Shown here: positions 30,529-35,632 of the stretch, in pieces
How the letters are laid out: the number at the start of each line of letters is the position of its first letter
How positions within the stretch are numbered: position 1 is the stretch's first letter
Source: a virus
Reading direction: 5' to 3' (one strand)
DNA length: 43,012 nt
IMG/VR virus record: IMGVR_UViG_3300006484_000018
Span: 1-43,012 of that record
Position numbers and translations under genes: made by a program
The notes under the pieces: generated by a model
What the model was told of the DNA's origin: nothing
The model's database searches: none
What the model saw: only the letters and a program-made list of their open reading frames with translations

Positions 30529-30823
30529 AAAGATGGACAGGACTGGAGTTCGAGCCTCCACAGGTCCACCACGAACACACAGGAAGATGTGGCCACATAA
30601 TTAAAGGTAAAGTAACCTTGCTACTGTGTGTTTTTGATGGGCCTGAGCATTTGGGATCGACTGACGTTGGACGATGAGAGTAGACTACCGGGATGTAAGC
30701 GCCGTTACCGCGAACAAACTTTATAATTGCAAATAACAATTATGCGCCAGAAATGGCAAAACTAGCAGCCTAAGGGTATGTGGGGGTTTTGTAACTTGAG
30801 CCTAGCAACAGAATCAAGTTACA
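30529..30823 (+). ncRNA. ssrA: Circularly permuted (two-piece) tmRNA
   Basis: The tRNA-like 3' half comes first. T-stem TGGAG/CTCCA (30544-30548, 30556-30560) closes loop TTCGAGC, followed by acceptor strand CAGGTCC (30561-30567), A73 and encoded CCA (30569-30571). The 5' half begins at 30639 with GGGCCTG, which pairs with that strand over seven pairs, including the G3-U70 wobble that alanyl-tRNA synthetase needs. The segment between, 30572-30638, has outer stem AACACACAG/CTGTGTGTT and would be removed. GGATCGAC matches the conserved tmRNA D-loop region. The resume codon is GCA at 30729, and the tag reads ANNNYAPEMAKLAA, with TAA at 30771-30773. Stem GTAACTTGA/TCAAGTTAC closes the 3' side. 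Permuted tmRNAs are known in alphaproteobacteria, some betaproteobacteria and cyanobacteria. Exact piece ends are inferred. Confidence 0.93.
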
Positions 30824-30852
30824 CAAAAAACGAAACGTAGCATAAATAATAC

Positions 30853-30881
30853 TTGACGAATCAACGCCAATTTGATAATAT
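30853..30881 (+). promoter_or_regulatory. Promoter upstream of the beta-barrel-like gene
   Basis: TTGACG (30853-30858), 17 bases, TAATAT (30876-30881). It has the same TTGACGAATCA -35 form as the tmRNA promoter. Transcription would start near 30888, just before the hairpin at 30891. Confidence 0.6.
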
Positions 30882-30890
30882 AAGCGACAT

Positions 30891-30920
30891 AACTGATAAT
30901 AACTTTTATCAGTTTTTTTT
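30891..30920 (+). terminator. Hairpin with T run directly after a promoter
   Basis: AACTGATAA (30891-30899) pairs with TTATCAGTT (30906-30914), and T continues to 30920. It looks like an intrinsic terminator and may end the tmRNA transcript, or it may be an attenuator or protective 5' stem for the transcript that starts near 30888. Confidence 0.7.
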
Positions 30921-30958
30921 CTATTACTATCATGAATAAATCACAAGGAACTAACAAT

Positions 30959-31516
30959 ATGAAAACAACCCTCGCCGCCGCAGCAATTGTCGCACTTTCT
31001 TCAGGTTCAGCATTTGCTCTGGATTTCAATACGCCAGGACTAACGTTCGATAGTGAAATTAACCTAGAATACAATGTAACTACCGAAGATTTTGGTTCCA
31101 TTTATGTAGGCAATGTAAACTATCAGGCGTTTGATCAACTTCGTCTGTATACTGGAATAGAAGTAGACCTAGAAGATCCAAATGCTACCGGAGTGCATGT
31201 TGGTGCTGAACTTGAATTCGATTATATGGTTACTGATCGGATTTCGTTGATTCATACTGGCACGCTAGAGTATAACTTGCGCACTGAAGAATCAATAGTT
31301 GAATACACAGGTCGTGTAAACTATGGCATCAATGAAAGTTTTGTTGCGTATGTCGGAACTACAGTCAATCTGGACAATCCTACTTGGGATGGAGCAGATT
31401 TTGGTATTCAATACACCGTTGATCGATCCTACGTGATGGATCAAACTGTAAGTCTATACGGCGAATACAACACTGATAGTGAACAAGTCGTAGTAGGCGC
31501 TCGTTTGAATTTCTAA
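30959..31516 (+). CDS. Secreted beta-barrel or porin-like outer membrane protein
   Basis: The 185-residue protein starts at the ATG at 30959 with AAGGA nine bases upstream; an ATG at 30932 would extend it by nine polar residues. Residues 1-20 are a classic signal peptide (MKTTLAAAAIVALSSGSAFA), with cleavage after AFA. The mature part alternates polar and hydrophobic residues in beta-strand fashion (LTFDSEINLEYNVTTEDFGS, VAYVGTTVNLDNPTW) and ends VVVGARLNF, the terminal phenylalanine used by the Bam complex. It resembles small porin-like proteins of alphaproteobacteria. In a lytic phage it might alter the cell surface, for example to exclude other phages; this is inference. Confidence 0.75.
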   Translation: MKTTLAAAAIVALSSGSAFALDFNTPGLTFDSEINLEYNVTTEDFGSIYVGNVNYQAFDQLRLYTGIEVDLEDPNATGVHVGAELEFDYMVTDRISLIHTGTLEYNLRTEESIVEYTGRVNYGINESFVAYVGTTVNLDNPTWDGADFGIQYTVDRSYVMDQTVSLYGEYNTDSEQVVVGARLNF

Positions 31517-31657
31517 TATTTCAGCACTATTATAAAACGATAAAATGATTATGTAAGGCTCTCCGCAATCGCGTGATCTGAAAGTAAAATGTAAAAAATG
31601 TAAAAAAGTAAGTATAGTATGAATGGCGCTCAATACGATCTATTTTTACTATAAAAA

Positions 31658-31665
31658 GATAAATA
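31658..31665 (+). promoter_or_regulatory. Candidate late promoter box GATAAATA
   Basis: The box lies just upstream of the TTGACG promoter at 31682, so the short transcript that follows may be made both early and late. Confidence 0.4.
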
Positions 31666-31681
31666 AAGTGTAAGAAAATAC

Positions 31682-31710
31682 TTGACGAATCAATATAGAT
31701 ACTATATATT
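31682..31710 (+). promoter_or_regulatory. Promoter for a short transcript
   Basis: TTGACG (31682-31687), 17 bases, TATATT (31705-31710). The -35 has the AATCA extension. Transcription from about 31717 would run to the terminator at 31875. Confidence 0.65.
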
Positions 31711-31737
31711 ATAAACAAGTTATTATAGATAAAAGGA

Positions 31738-31848
31738 AATGGAACTTTCGATGACCCGTTCAACTCAACATAAACAGATTATTAAGAGCATCTTTGGATG
31801 CCGCCAGTTTATGCGCGGTTGTTCAATTGGGGGTTTCGGTAATGGATA
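31738..31848 (+). CDS. Small ORF within a short terminated transcript
   Basis: A 36-codon frame starts at an ATG near 31738, with a second in-frame ATG at about 31750 that is better placed (12 bases) from AGGA. The product is short and basic with cysteines (TRSTQHKQIIKSIFGCRQFM, then RGCSIGGFGNG). It lies between a strong promoter and a strong terminator. The RNA itself could be the product, so coding is uncertain. The flanking 31517-31681 and 31849-31874 hold no gene that I can see. Confidence 0.35.
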
Positions 31849-31874
31849 GATAACATATCCAAATAACGATCACA

Positions 31875-31908
31875 AAAACCCTCGCAGAGAAATCTCCGAG
31901 GGTTTTTT
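31875..31908 (+). terminator. Strong intrinsic terminator before the tRNA cluster
   Basis: AAAACCCTCG (31875-31884) pairs with CGAGGGTTTT (31897-31906), and the T run extends to 31908. The first tRNA begins at 31911. Confidence 0.9.
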
Positions 31909-31910
31909 AT

Positions 31911-31986
31911 TGGGCTATGGTGTAATTGGTAACACACCTGATTTTGGTTCAGAAGAGTCTAGGTTCGAGTCCTAGTAGCCCAACCA
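31911..31986 (+). tRNA. tRNA-Gln (TTG)
   Basis: The 76-base cloverleaf has acceptor TGGGCTA/TAGCCCA, D-stem GTGT/ACAC, anticodon loop TTTTGGT with anticodon TTG, T-arm CTAGG-TTCGAGT-CCTAG and encoded CCA. One mismatch occurs at the top of the anticodon stem. Confidence 0.9.
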
Positions 31987-32081
31987 GCCAACACAATATC
32001 TGACAGGAAACTGTCTCCGCTTTTTGAAAATTTAATGATGTATGTTTGAGATAGAAGAAATTCGATGATCCCAAGAAATAT

Positions 32082-32157
32082 AGTGTATAGGCGAAATGGT
32101 TCACGCAATTCTCTCATAAGGAATAATTACATGGTTCGATTCCATGATACACTACCA
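32082..32157 (+). tRNA. tRNA with CAT anticodon (Met or Ile-CAT)
   Basis: The cloverleaf has acceptor AGTGTAT/ATACACT, anticodon loop CTCATAA, T-arm CATGG-TTCGATT-CCATG and encoded CCA. A1-T72 pairing argues against an initiator tRNA. Elongator Met or lysidine-modified Ile cannot be separated by eye. The 95 bases before it (31987-32081) show no gene. Confidence 0.88.
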
Positions 32158-32163
32158 AACAAT

Positions 32164-32244
32164 GCCCACGTATCCCCCTCCGCTACGAACGGAGAGTAAG
32201 GTAACTGGATGTAGATGTAGGTTCGACTCCTACCGTGGGCGCCA
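32164..32244 (+). tRNA. Atypical tRNA-Arg-like (ACG) lacking a normal D-arm
   Basis: Acceptor GCCCACG/CGTGGGC, T-arm GTAGG-TTCGACT-CCTAC and encoded GCCA are good. Anticodon arm CTCCG-CTACGAA-CGGAG with ACG is perfect but begins only seven bases (TATCCCC) after the acceptor stem, leaving no room for a D-arm. A 22-base stretch lies between anticodon arm and T-arm (32195-32216) and contains AACTGGATGTAG, like a D-loop. It may be a rearranged or inactive tRNA, or a new fold. Confidence 0.65.
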
Positions 32245-32254
32245 AACATATTTT

Positions 32255-32330
32255 GCCAGTTAAGTGTTTATGGATACACGCGAGGTTGTGGACCTTGAAT
32301 AGATAGGATCGTTGCCTACAACTGGTACCA
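32255..32330 (+). tRNA. tRNA-His (GTG)
   Basis: Acceptor GCCAGTT/AACTGGT, A73 and CCA; D-arm GTGT/ACAC; anticodon arm CGAGG-TTGTGGA-CCTTG with GTG. The T-loop ATCGTTG departs from the usual TTCGANN, and its stem has one mismatch. A73 without an extra G matches the histidine tRNAs of some alphaproteobacteria. Confidence 0.8.
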
Positions 32331-32338
32331 AAATAAAT

Positions 32339-32414
32339 GAAAGGTTAGCTGATGTGGTCATAGCGTCGGTTTGAAGCACCGAAGAACTGAGTTCGATCCT
32401 CAGGCCTTTCACCA
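32339..32414 (+). tRNA. tRNA-Phe (GAA)
   Basis: A regular cloverleaf: acceptor GAAAGGT/GCCTTTC, anticodon arm TCGGT-TTGAAGC-ACCGA with GAA, T-arm CTGAG-TTCGATC-CTCAG, and encoded ACCA. Confidence 0.92.
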
Positions 32415-32422
32415 AATAAAAT

Positions 32423-32450
32423 TTGACGTTGGACGAATCAACGTTATAGT
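32423..32450 (+). promoter_or_regulatory. Promoter within the tRNA cluster
   Basis: TTGACG (32423-32428), 16 bases, TATAGT (32445-32450). It lies just before the tRNA-Cys gene at 32466; the spacer contains GAATCA. Confidence 0.5.
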
Positions 32451-32465
32451 GAATACGAAATCGAA

Positions 32466-32547
32466 GGTCGGTGGCCCGGACGGTAAGGGGCGGGTTTGCA
32501 AATCCCAGGCACGAAAGTAATCAGTTCGACTCTGATACCGACTTCCA
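32466..32547 (+). tRNA. tRNA-Cys-like (GCA), enlarged variable region
   Basis: Acceptor GGTCGGT/ACCGACT, T73 and CCA fit tRNA-Cys (U73 is its identity base). The anticodon loop TTGCAAA gives GCA, but the stem (CGGGT/TCCCA) has mismatches at both ends. T-arm ATCAG-TTCGACT-CTGAT is regular. The variable region is about 12 bases instead of 4-5. Confidence 0.75.
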
Positions 32548-32557
32548 ACAATAAAAC

Positions 32558-32586
32558 TTGACGAATCGAAACAATGCTGTTATAGT
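32558..32586 (+). promoter_or_regulatory. Promoter-like element overlapping tRNA-Thr
   Basis: TTGACG (32558-32563), 17 bases, TATAGT (32581-32586), but the -10 box is inside the tRNA-Thr gene. It could transcribe the downstream genes only, not this tRNA, or be a decayed duplicate. Confidence 0.35.
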
Positions 32587-32650
32587 TCAGGGGTAGAACG
32601 CTTTCTTGGTAAGGAAGAGATCACAAGTTCAAATCTTGCTAACAGCACCA
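32576..32650 (+). tRNA. tRNA-Thr (GGT)
   Basis: Acceptor GCTGTTA/TAACAGC with encoded ACCA; anticodon arm CTTTC-TTGGTAA-GGAAG with GGT; T-loop TTCAAAT, with one mismatch in the T-stem. Confidence 0.9.
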
Positions 32651-32663
32651 AAAGGAGAAGCAG

Positions 32664-32867
32664 ATGCATACTGAAAACAACTATGAGTTCGCAACGGAAG
32701 AAGATGCGCAAGAATTTGTAAGTAATCATAAAGCAGGAAACAACCCTAGTGCTGACGTATATGTGAGTGGACCGTTTTTAATAGATGAATCGAAAATCTT
32801 TGAGAATATGAGTTGGGTTATTCCACGCAAGCCTTTTTGGATGGTCACGATAGAAATTTACAAGTAA
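32664..32867 (+). CDS. Small uncharacterised protein in the tRNA cluster
   Basis: This 67-residue protein starts after AAAAGGAG. It has NYEFATEEDAQEFVSNHKAG, similar in style to the E/D-x-D-A-x-x-F modules at 1334 and 3716, then ADVYVSGPFL and a hydrophobic end with PRKPFWMVTIEIY. It is translated between tRNA genes, which is common in phage tRNA clusters. No function can be assigned. Confidence 0.6.
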   Translation: MHTENNYEFATEEDAQEFVSNHKAGNNPSADVYVSGPFLIDESKIFENMSWVIPRKPFWMVTIEIYK

Positions 32868-32881
32868 AAAGGAGAAAGAAA

Positions 32882-33031
32882 ATGAAACGAAAGATGAAGG
32901 TGCCCAAAGAACGTAATCCAATCGTTATGTGTTTAATGACGACACGTTCTGGTGCGCACGGTAAAACGAAAAAAGCAGAACGCAAGGCTGCTAAACAAAA
33001 TTTGCGCAAAGAAATATATATGGACCAGTGA
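32882..33031 (+). CDS. Small basic conserved-type phage protein
   Basis: This 49-residue protein starts at the ATG at 32882 after AAGGAG. PKERNPIVMCLMTTRSGAHG, then KTKKAERKAAKQNLRKE, matches a short family very common in phages (R-N-P-x-V, R-x-G-A-H, many lysines). The family role is unknown; small size and charge suggest RNA or protein binding. Its last ten bases overlap the tRNA at 33022. Confidence 0.65.
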   Translation: MKRKMKVPKERNPIVMCLMTTRSGAHGKTKKAERKAAKQNLRKEIYMDQ

Positions 33032-33109
33032 CCCGAGAGGCCGAAGGGACCGGACTTTTAATCCGGAGTAGCAATACCGTCATGAGTTCGAATCTCATCT
33101 GGTCCACCA
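33022..33109 (+). tRNA. tRNA with TTT (Lys) anticodon on a class II body
   Basis: 88 bases: acceptor GGACCAG/CTGGTCC, A73, encoded CCA; D-region ACCCGAGAGGCCGAAGGG typical of class II tRNAs; anticodon arm CCGGA-CTTTTAA-TCCGG, anticodon TTT; variable arm with stem GTA-GCAA-TAC; T-arm ATGAG-TTCGAAT-CTCAT. The long variable arm belongs to Leu, Ser or Tyr tRNAs, and the D-region resembles Tyr, yet the anticodon reads lysine codons. Confidence 0.8.
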
Positions 33110-33119
33110 TTACTTTGAT

Positions 33120-33184
33120 GATACACTGACTTAATAGACCGGTACCGTTTGTGGAAAGTAATAAAACGGTTGGTGTATCTTCCA
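33120..33184 (+). other. tRNA-like paired structure without cloverleaf
   Basis: GATACAC (33120-33126) pairs with GTGTATC (33173-33179), followed by TTCCA. Inside, ACCGTTT (33144-33150) pairs with AAACGGT (33164-33170). No anticodon arm or T-loop is recognised. It may be a decayed tRNA gene or another structured RNA in the cluster. Confidence 0.4.
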
Positions 33185-33206
33185 AGTAATGACTAAATAT
33201 AGTTGA

Positions 33207-33280
33207 TGCGATGTAGTGTAAAGTAACACGACAGACTCATATTCTGTAACTGTAGGTATCGAGTCCTACCGACGCAACCA
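33207..33280 (+). tRNA. tRNA with CAT anticodon (second; Met or Ile-CAT)
   Basis: Acceptor TGCGATG/CGACGCA with one mismatch, encoded ACCA; D-stem GTGT/ACAC; anticodon arm ACAGA-CTCATAT-TCTGT; T-stem GTAGG/CCTAC with an eight-base loop. One of the two CAT tRNAs in this cluster may be the lysidine type that reads AUA. Confidence 0.8.
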
Positions 33281-33286
33281 AATAAT

Positions 33287-33361
33287 GCCTGTGGGTCCGG
33301 AAAGCGAGGGCCTCGCCTGATAAGCGAGTGATAGAAGGGGCAGTACCTTCCGCAGGCACCA
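33287..33361 (+). tRNA. tRNA-Ile (GAT)
   Basis: Acceptor GCCTGTG/CGCAGGC, encoded ACCA; anticodon arm CTCGC-CTGATAA-GCGAG with GAT. The T-arm is GAAGG/CCTTC, but the loop GGCAGTA lacks the usual TTCGA, so the molecule is atypical. Confidence 0.8.
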
Positions 33362-33369
33362 AAAATAAT

Positions 33370-33440
33370 GCGGGTATGGTGAAAAGGTATCATATGAGAT
33401 TTCCAATCTTCGGTTGTCGGTTCGATTCCGTCTACCCGCT
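33370..33440 (+). tRNA. tRNA-Gly (TCC), CCA not encoded
   Basis: Acceptor GCGGGTA/TACCCGC with T73, as expected for glycine; anticodon loop TTTCCAA gives TCC; T-loop TTCGATT. Stems of the anticodon and T-arms each have a mismatch. The gene ends TCAAAA, so CCA must be added by the host enzyme, unlike the other tRNAs in the cluster. Confidence 0.8.
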
Positions 33441-33458
33441 CAAAATAAGGAATGATAA

Positions 33459-33710
33459 ATGTTTACTATCGAAATGGAACATGATGAAATAGAAATAGTG
33501 GTGATTGATGACTGCGCTGAAAACGAAGATTTATCCGTAATTCTTTACGATGATATAGCGTTCATTCGGCAATGGGATGAAGAGTTAGGATACTATCATT
33601 CGATTATGATTAGTCCTGATATGTGGGATGAACTTGTCCAAGCAATGAATAAGCCAGCAGGAGCATATCAAACGGTAAAGAGAGTCAAAGAGATTGATGA
33701 ATTTAAGTAG
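33459..33710 (+). CDS. Small acidic phage protein
   Basis: This 83-residue protein follows AAGGA. IEMEHDEIEIVVIDDCAENE, then DLSVILYDDIAFIRQWDEE, and MISPDMWDELVQAMNKPAGA form a pattern I associate with small conserved phage proteins of unknown role. It is strongly acidic and beta-rich in its first half. It closes the tRNA-cluster transcript, ahead of the terminator at 33771. Confidence 0.6.
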   Translation: MFTIEMEHDEIEIVVIDDCAENEDLSVILYDDIAFIRQWDEELGYYHSIMISPDMWDELVQAMNKPAGAYQTVKRVKEIDEFK

Positions 33711-33770
33711 ACAATACAACTTCCACACATCATTTCATTATACCAGCATATGCTCAAATAGTTTTATATC

Positions 33771-33797
33771 AAACGCTCCTTCGGGAGCGTTTTTTTT
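33771..33797 (+). terminator. Strong terminator with TTCG loop
   Basis: AAACGCTCC pairs with GGAGCGTTT across a TTCG tetraloop, then T continues to 33797. It ends the tRNA-cluster transcript. Confidence 0.95.
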
Positions 33798-33808
33798 GTA
33801 TCAAAAAC

Positions 33809-33836
33809 TTGACAATGCGCGAATCAGTGCTATAAT
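33809..33836 (+). promoter_or_regulatory. Promoter for the small-gene operon
   Basis: TTGACA (33809-33814), 16 bases with GAATCA inside, TATAAT (33831-33836). The ATG at 33867 is about 30 bases downstream with AGAGAG before it. Confidence 0.75.
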
Positions 33837-33866
33837 ATATATGAAAGCAACGAAAGAGAGATCAAA

Positions 33867-34286
33867 ATGGCTTATATGTCTCAAGCGATGAAAAAAGAAC
33901 TTGCTCCCGGTATCAAAGCAGTCCTCAAAAAATATGACATGAAAGGCACTATTGGTGTTCACAATTATTCTTCGCTTGTCGTAAATATCAAAAGTGGCAA
34001 TCTTGATCTTATTGGGGATGCGAATAAGAAAAATCAAGAATCCGCAGAACGCCGTGGACAGACTGCTTATGAAGTCAAAGACAACTATCAAGCAAATCCA
34101 TATCACACTGGTCCTGAAAATTCACATGACCCAAAAGTTGGCAAGTTTTTCGCAGAACTAGTTGGTGCGATGAAAGGCAATAAATGGTTTGATAATAGTG
34201 ATATTATGACTGATTATTTTGATACTGCTTACTATCTTGACATCAATGTTGGTAAGTGGGACAAACCTTACATGCAGGAGGCATAA
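33867..34286 (+). CDS. Conserved-type phage protein of unknown function
   Basis: The 139-residue protein starts after AAAGAGAG. AYMSQAMKKELAPGIKAVLK, then KYDMKGTIGVHNYSSLVVNI, is a pattern I recall from proteins of unknown role in many large phages and some plasmids. The C-terminal half has KVGKFFAELVGAMKGNKWFD and DTAYYLDINVGKWDKPY. It is first in a run of small genes read from the promoter at 33809. It has no membrane or enzyme motif. Confidence 0.7.
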   Translation: MAYMSQAMKKELAPGIKAVLKKYDMKGTIGVHNYSSLVVNIKSGNLDLIGDANKKNQESAERRGQTAYEVKDNYQANPYHTGPENSHDPKVGKFFAELVGAMKGNKWFDNSDIMTDYFDTAYYLDINVGKWDKPYMQEA

Positions 34287-34293
34287 GAATAAA

Positions 34294-34458
34294 ATGTATA
34301 TTGTAAAGGATGCTGAAGACAATATTGTTGCTATTACTACTCGCAAGGCTGATGCTGATGCTTTAGTGAATACTCTGCTAGATGATTTAGTTTGTGTAGT
34401 TGAGCATGTTGACGTTGATGTGAGTTTGCGAACGTTTATTGGGGATAACAAAAAATGA
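34294..34458 (+). CDS. Small uncharacterised protein
   Basis: This 54-residue protein starts at the ATG at 34294, seven bases after the previous stop; longer in-frame versions overlap that gene. YIVKDAEDNIVAITTRKADA, then a short acidic, valine-rich stretch. It overlaps the next 32-codon frame by four bases (ATGA). No family is recognised. Confidence 0.5.
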   Translation: MYIVKDAEDNIVAITTRKADADALVNTLLDDLVCVVEHVDVDVSLRTFIGDNKK

Positions 34459-34553
34459 TGATGGATCTACTATTATACTTGACCTTTACAGGTATGTGTG
34501 TTATGGTTATCACAGAAGAACTTGTTACTGTGGAGGTAAGTTATGAATCTTGA
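34455..34553 (+). CDS. Very small hydrophobic protein (32 residues)
   Basis: This frame starts in an ATGA overlap at 34455 and encodes MMMDLLLYLTFTGMCVMVIT, then EELVTVEVSYES. The first 20 residues could form one membrane helix. The GGAGG of the next gene lies inside it, and the two overlap by 11 bases, which is how small genes are stacked here. The three tandem ATG codons leave the start uncertain. Confidence 0.5.
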   Translation: MMMDLLLYLTFTGMCVMVITEELVTVEVSYES

Positions 34554-34761
34554 ACGTGCTATTGATCTATTGGGTATTAATCGGACCAAGAATAGCGATA
34601 TTGAGAATATGGTACTAGCACTAGGATTGTTTACTGGGCTGAACACCCCAGAAGAAAATGAACGTCTTGCTGCTGGCAAGTTTGTTTTGCAAAACTGGGC
34701 AAAATATTCTAGTGAATGTAATACGAAACGTGACACCCATCGAACGGAATCTATGCAATGA
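34543..34761 (+). CDS. Small phage protein
   Basis: This 72-residue protein starts after GGAGG. NLERAIDLLGINRTKNSDIE, then MVLALGLFTGLNTPEENERL, is a helical pattern I have seen in small T4-like phage proteins. Function is unknown. It ends in an ATGA overlap with the next gene. Confidence 0.6.
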   Translation: MNLERAIDLLGINRTKNSDIENMVLALGLFTGLNTPEENERLAAGKFVLQNWAKYSSECNTKRDTHRTESMQ

Positions 34762-35021
34762 ATAATAAAAGTGTGAATCTAGAACTGAATGTCTGTATCA
34801 AAAACAACTGGCCAGTGTTTGTGGTATATGAAGATGAAACCAAAGAGTTAGTTGGGTGGTTTGCGTTTGGTGAAATGCATGCAAAAAATGATGCGCAATC
34901 CTTGAATAACAAAGAAGGTCCTGATAAATATTGCTCATGTTCTTGGGAAAAATATTTATTGTTGCGTGATCAGCATAATCGCAATCAGGCACATAAAGCA
35001 GACATGGCATCAAGGATGTAA
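34758..35021 (+). CDS. Small uncharacterised protein
   Basis: This 87-residue protein starts in an ATGA overlap. The N-terminal half is beta-like (NWPVFVVYEDETKELVGWFA). A CSCSW motif lies near residue 58, and the C-terminus is polar with histidines (LRDQHNRNQAHKADM). Metal binding through the Cys and His residues is possible. No family is recognised. Confidence 0.55.
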   Translation: MNNKSVNLELNVCIKNNWPVFVVYEDETKELVGWFAFGEMHAKNDAQSLNNKEGPDKYCSCSWEKYLLLRDQHNRNQAHKADMASRM

Positions 35022-35043
35022 TGATGAAAAACGAGGCAGAAAA

Positions 35044-35343
35044 ATGACTAAGCGATGGTTTGACGCAGCACCGTGGCCCGAACTATTTGCTGCAGGTTGG
35101 GAGAATATGAGCGAAAAGAACCGAGAAAAATTTATGGCATTATCTTGGTATAATCATTGCAAGGCAGAATATGAACGTGCGTTAGAATGGTCAGAGGTAG
35201 AAGGAGATGCTTGGGAAGACCTCACTGATGAACAGCGTGAAAACGTTGGTAAGAGAATCCAAGAAAACGCACAGAAAATGCAAGCCTTGGGCAAAAAAAT
35301 AGCAAGTGGAAATGCTTTAGATGTTGCACTATCTAGTAAGTGA
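35044..35343 (+). CDS. Small uncharacterised protein
   Basis: This 99-residue protein starts at the ATG at 35044, seven bases after GAGG; the longer open frame upstream has no start codon in a better position. It is helical and acidic: LFAAGWENMSEKNREKFMAL, then EWSEVEGDAWEDLTDEQREN and a basic end. I do not recognise it. It is the last gene before a new promoter. Confidence 0.55.
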   Translation: MTKRWFDAAPWPELFAAGWENMSEKNREKFMALSWYNHCKAEYERALEWSEVEGDAWEDLTDEQRENVGKRIQENAQKMQALGKKIASGNALDVALSSK

Positions 35344-35399
35344 ATATTGTGCTACCGGCGAAGGTATGACTATTTTCATGATGATACCTTAAATTTCAG

Positions 35400-35428
35400 T
35401 TGATTATGTGTAACTTTTATAGTATAAT
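35400..35428 (+). promoter_or_regulatory. Promoter, probably leaderless, for the 35435-gp44 operon
   Basis: TTGATT (35400-35405), 17 bases, TATAAT (35423-35428). The ATG at 35435 is six bases past the -10 box and has no ribosome site, so the transcript would begin at or next to the start codon. Confidence 0.65.
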
Positions 35429-35434
35429 AGAACT

Positions 35435-35632
35435 ATGATTACAAAAACAAAAGAAGATATCATCGTTGAAATGTGTTATACAATGCGCCATGATTTTGGA
35501 TTAGTGAAAACTGATTCAACTGAATTTGGTGCAGGGATGACGCCAGCCGATCAAGCATTTTTATATAAACAAATGGAGCAGTTGTTTGATAACTGTATTG
35601 CTCCAAATATGAAATTTAAGGTATTATCATGA
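35435..35632 (+). CDS. Small protein upstream of gp44
   Basis: This 65-residue protein reads TKTKEDIIVEMCYTMRHDFG, then GMTPADQAFLYKQMEQLFDN. It is helical and acidic. It overlaps the clamp-loader gene by four bases (ATGA), which suggests co-translation with it. The leaderless-type promoter directly in front implies this is the first cistron. Function is unknown. Confidence 0.6.
   Translation: MITKTKEDIIVEMCYTMRHDFGLVKTDSTEFGAGMTPADQAFLYKQMEQLFDNCIAPNMKFKVLS

Noticed and set aside
30529-30571. A separate ordinary tRNA-Ala fragment
   Set aside because: The T-arm and CCA belong to the permuted tmRNA; the 5' partner at 30639 pairs with it, and no anticodon arm exists.
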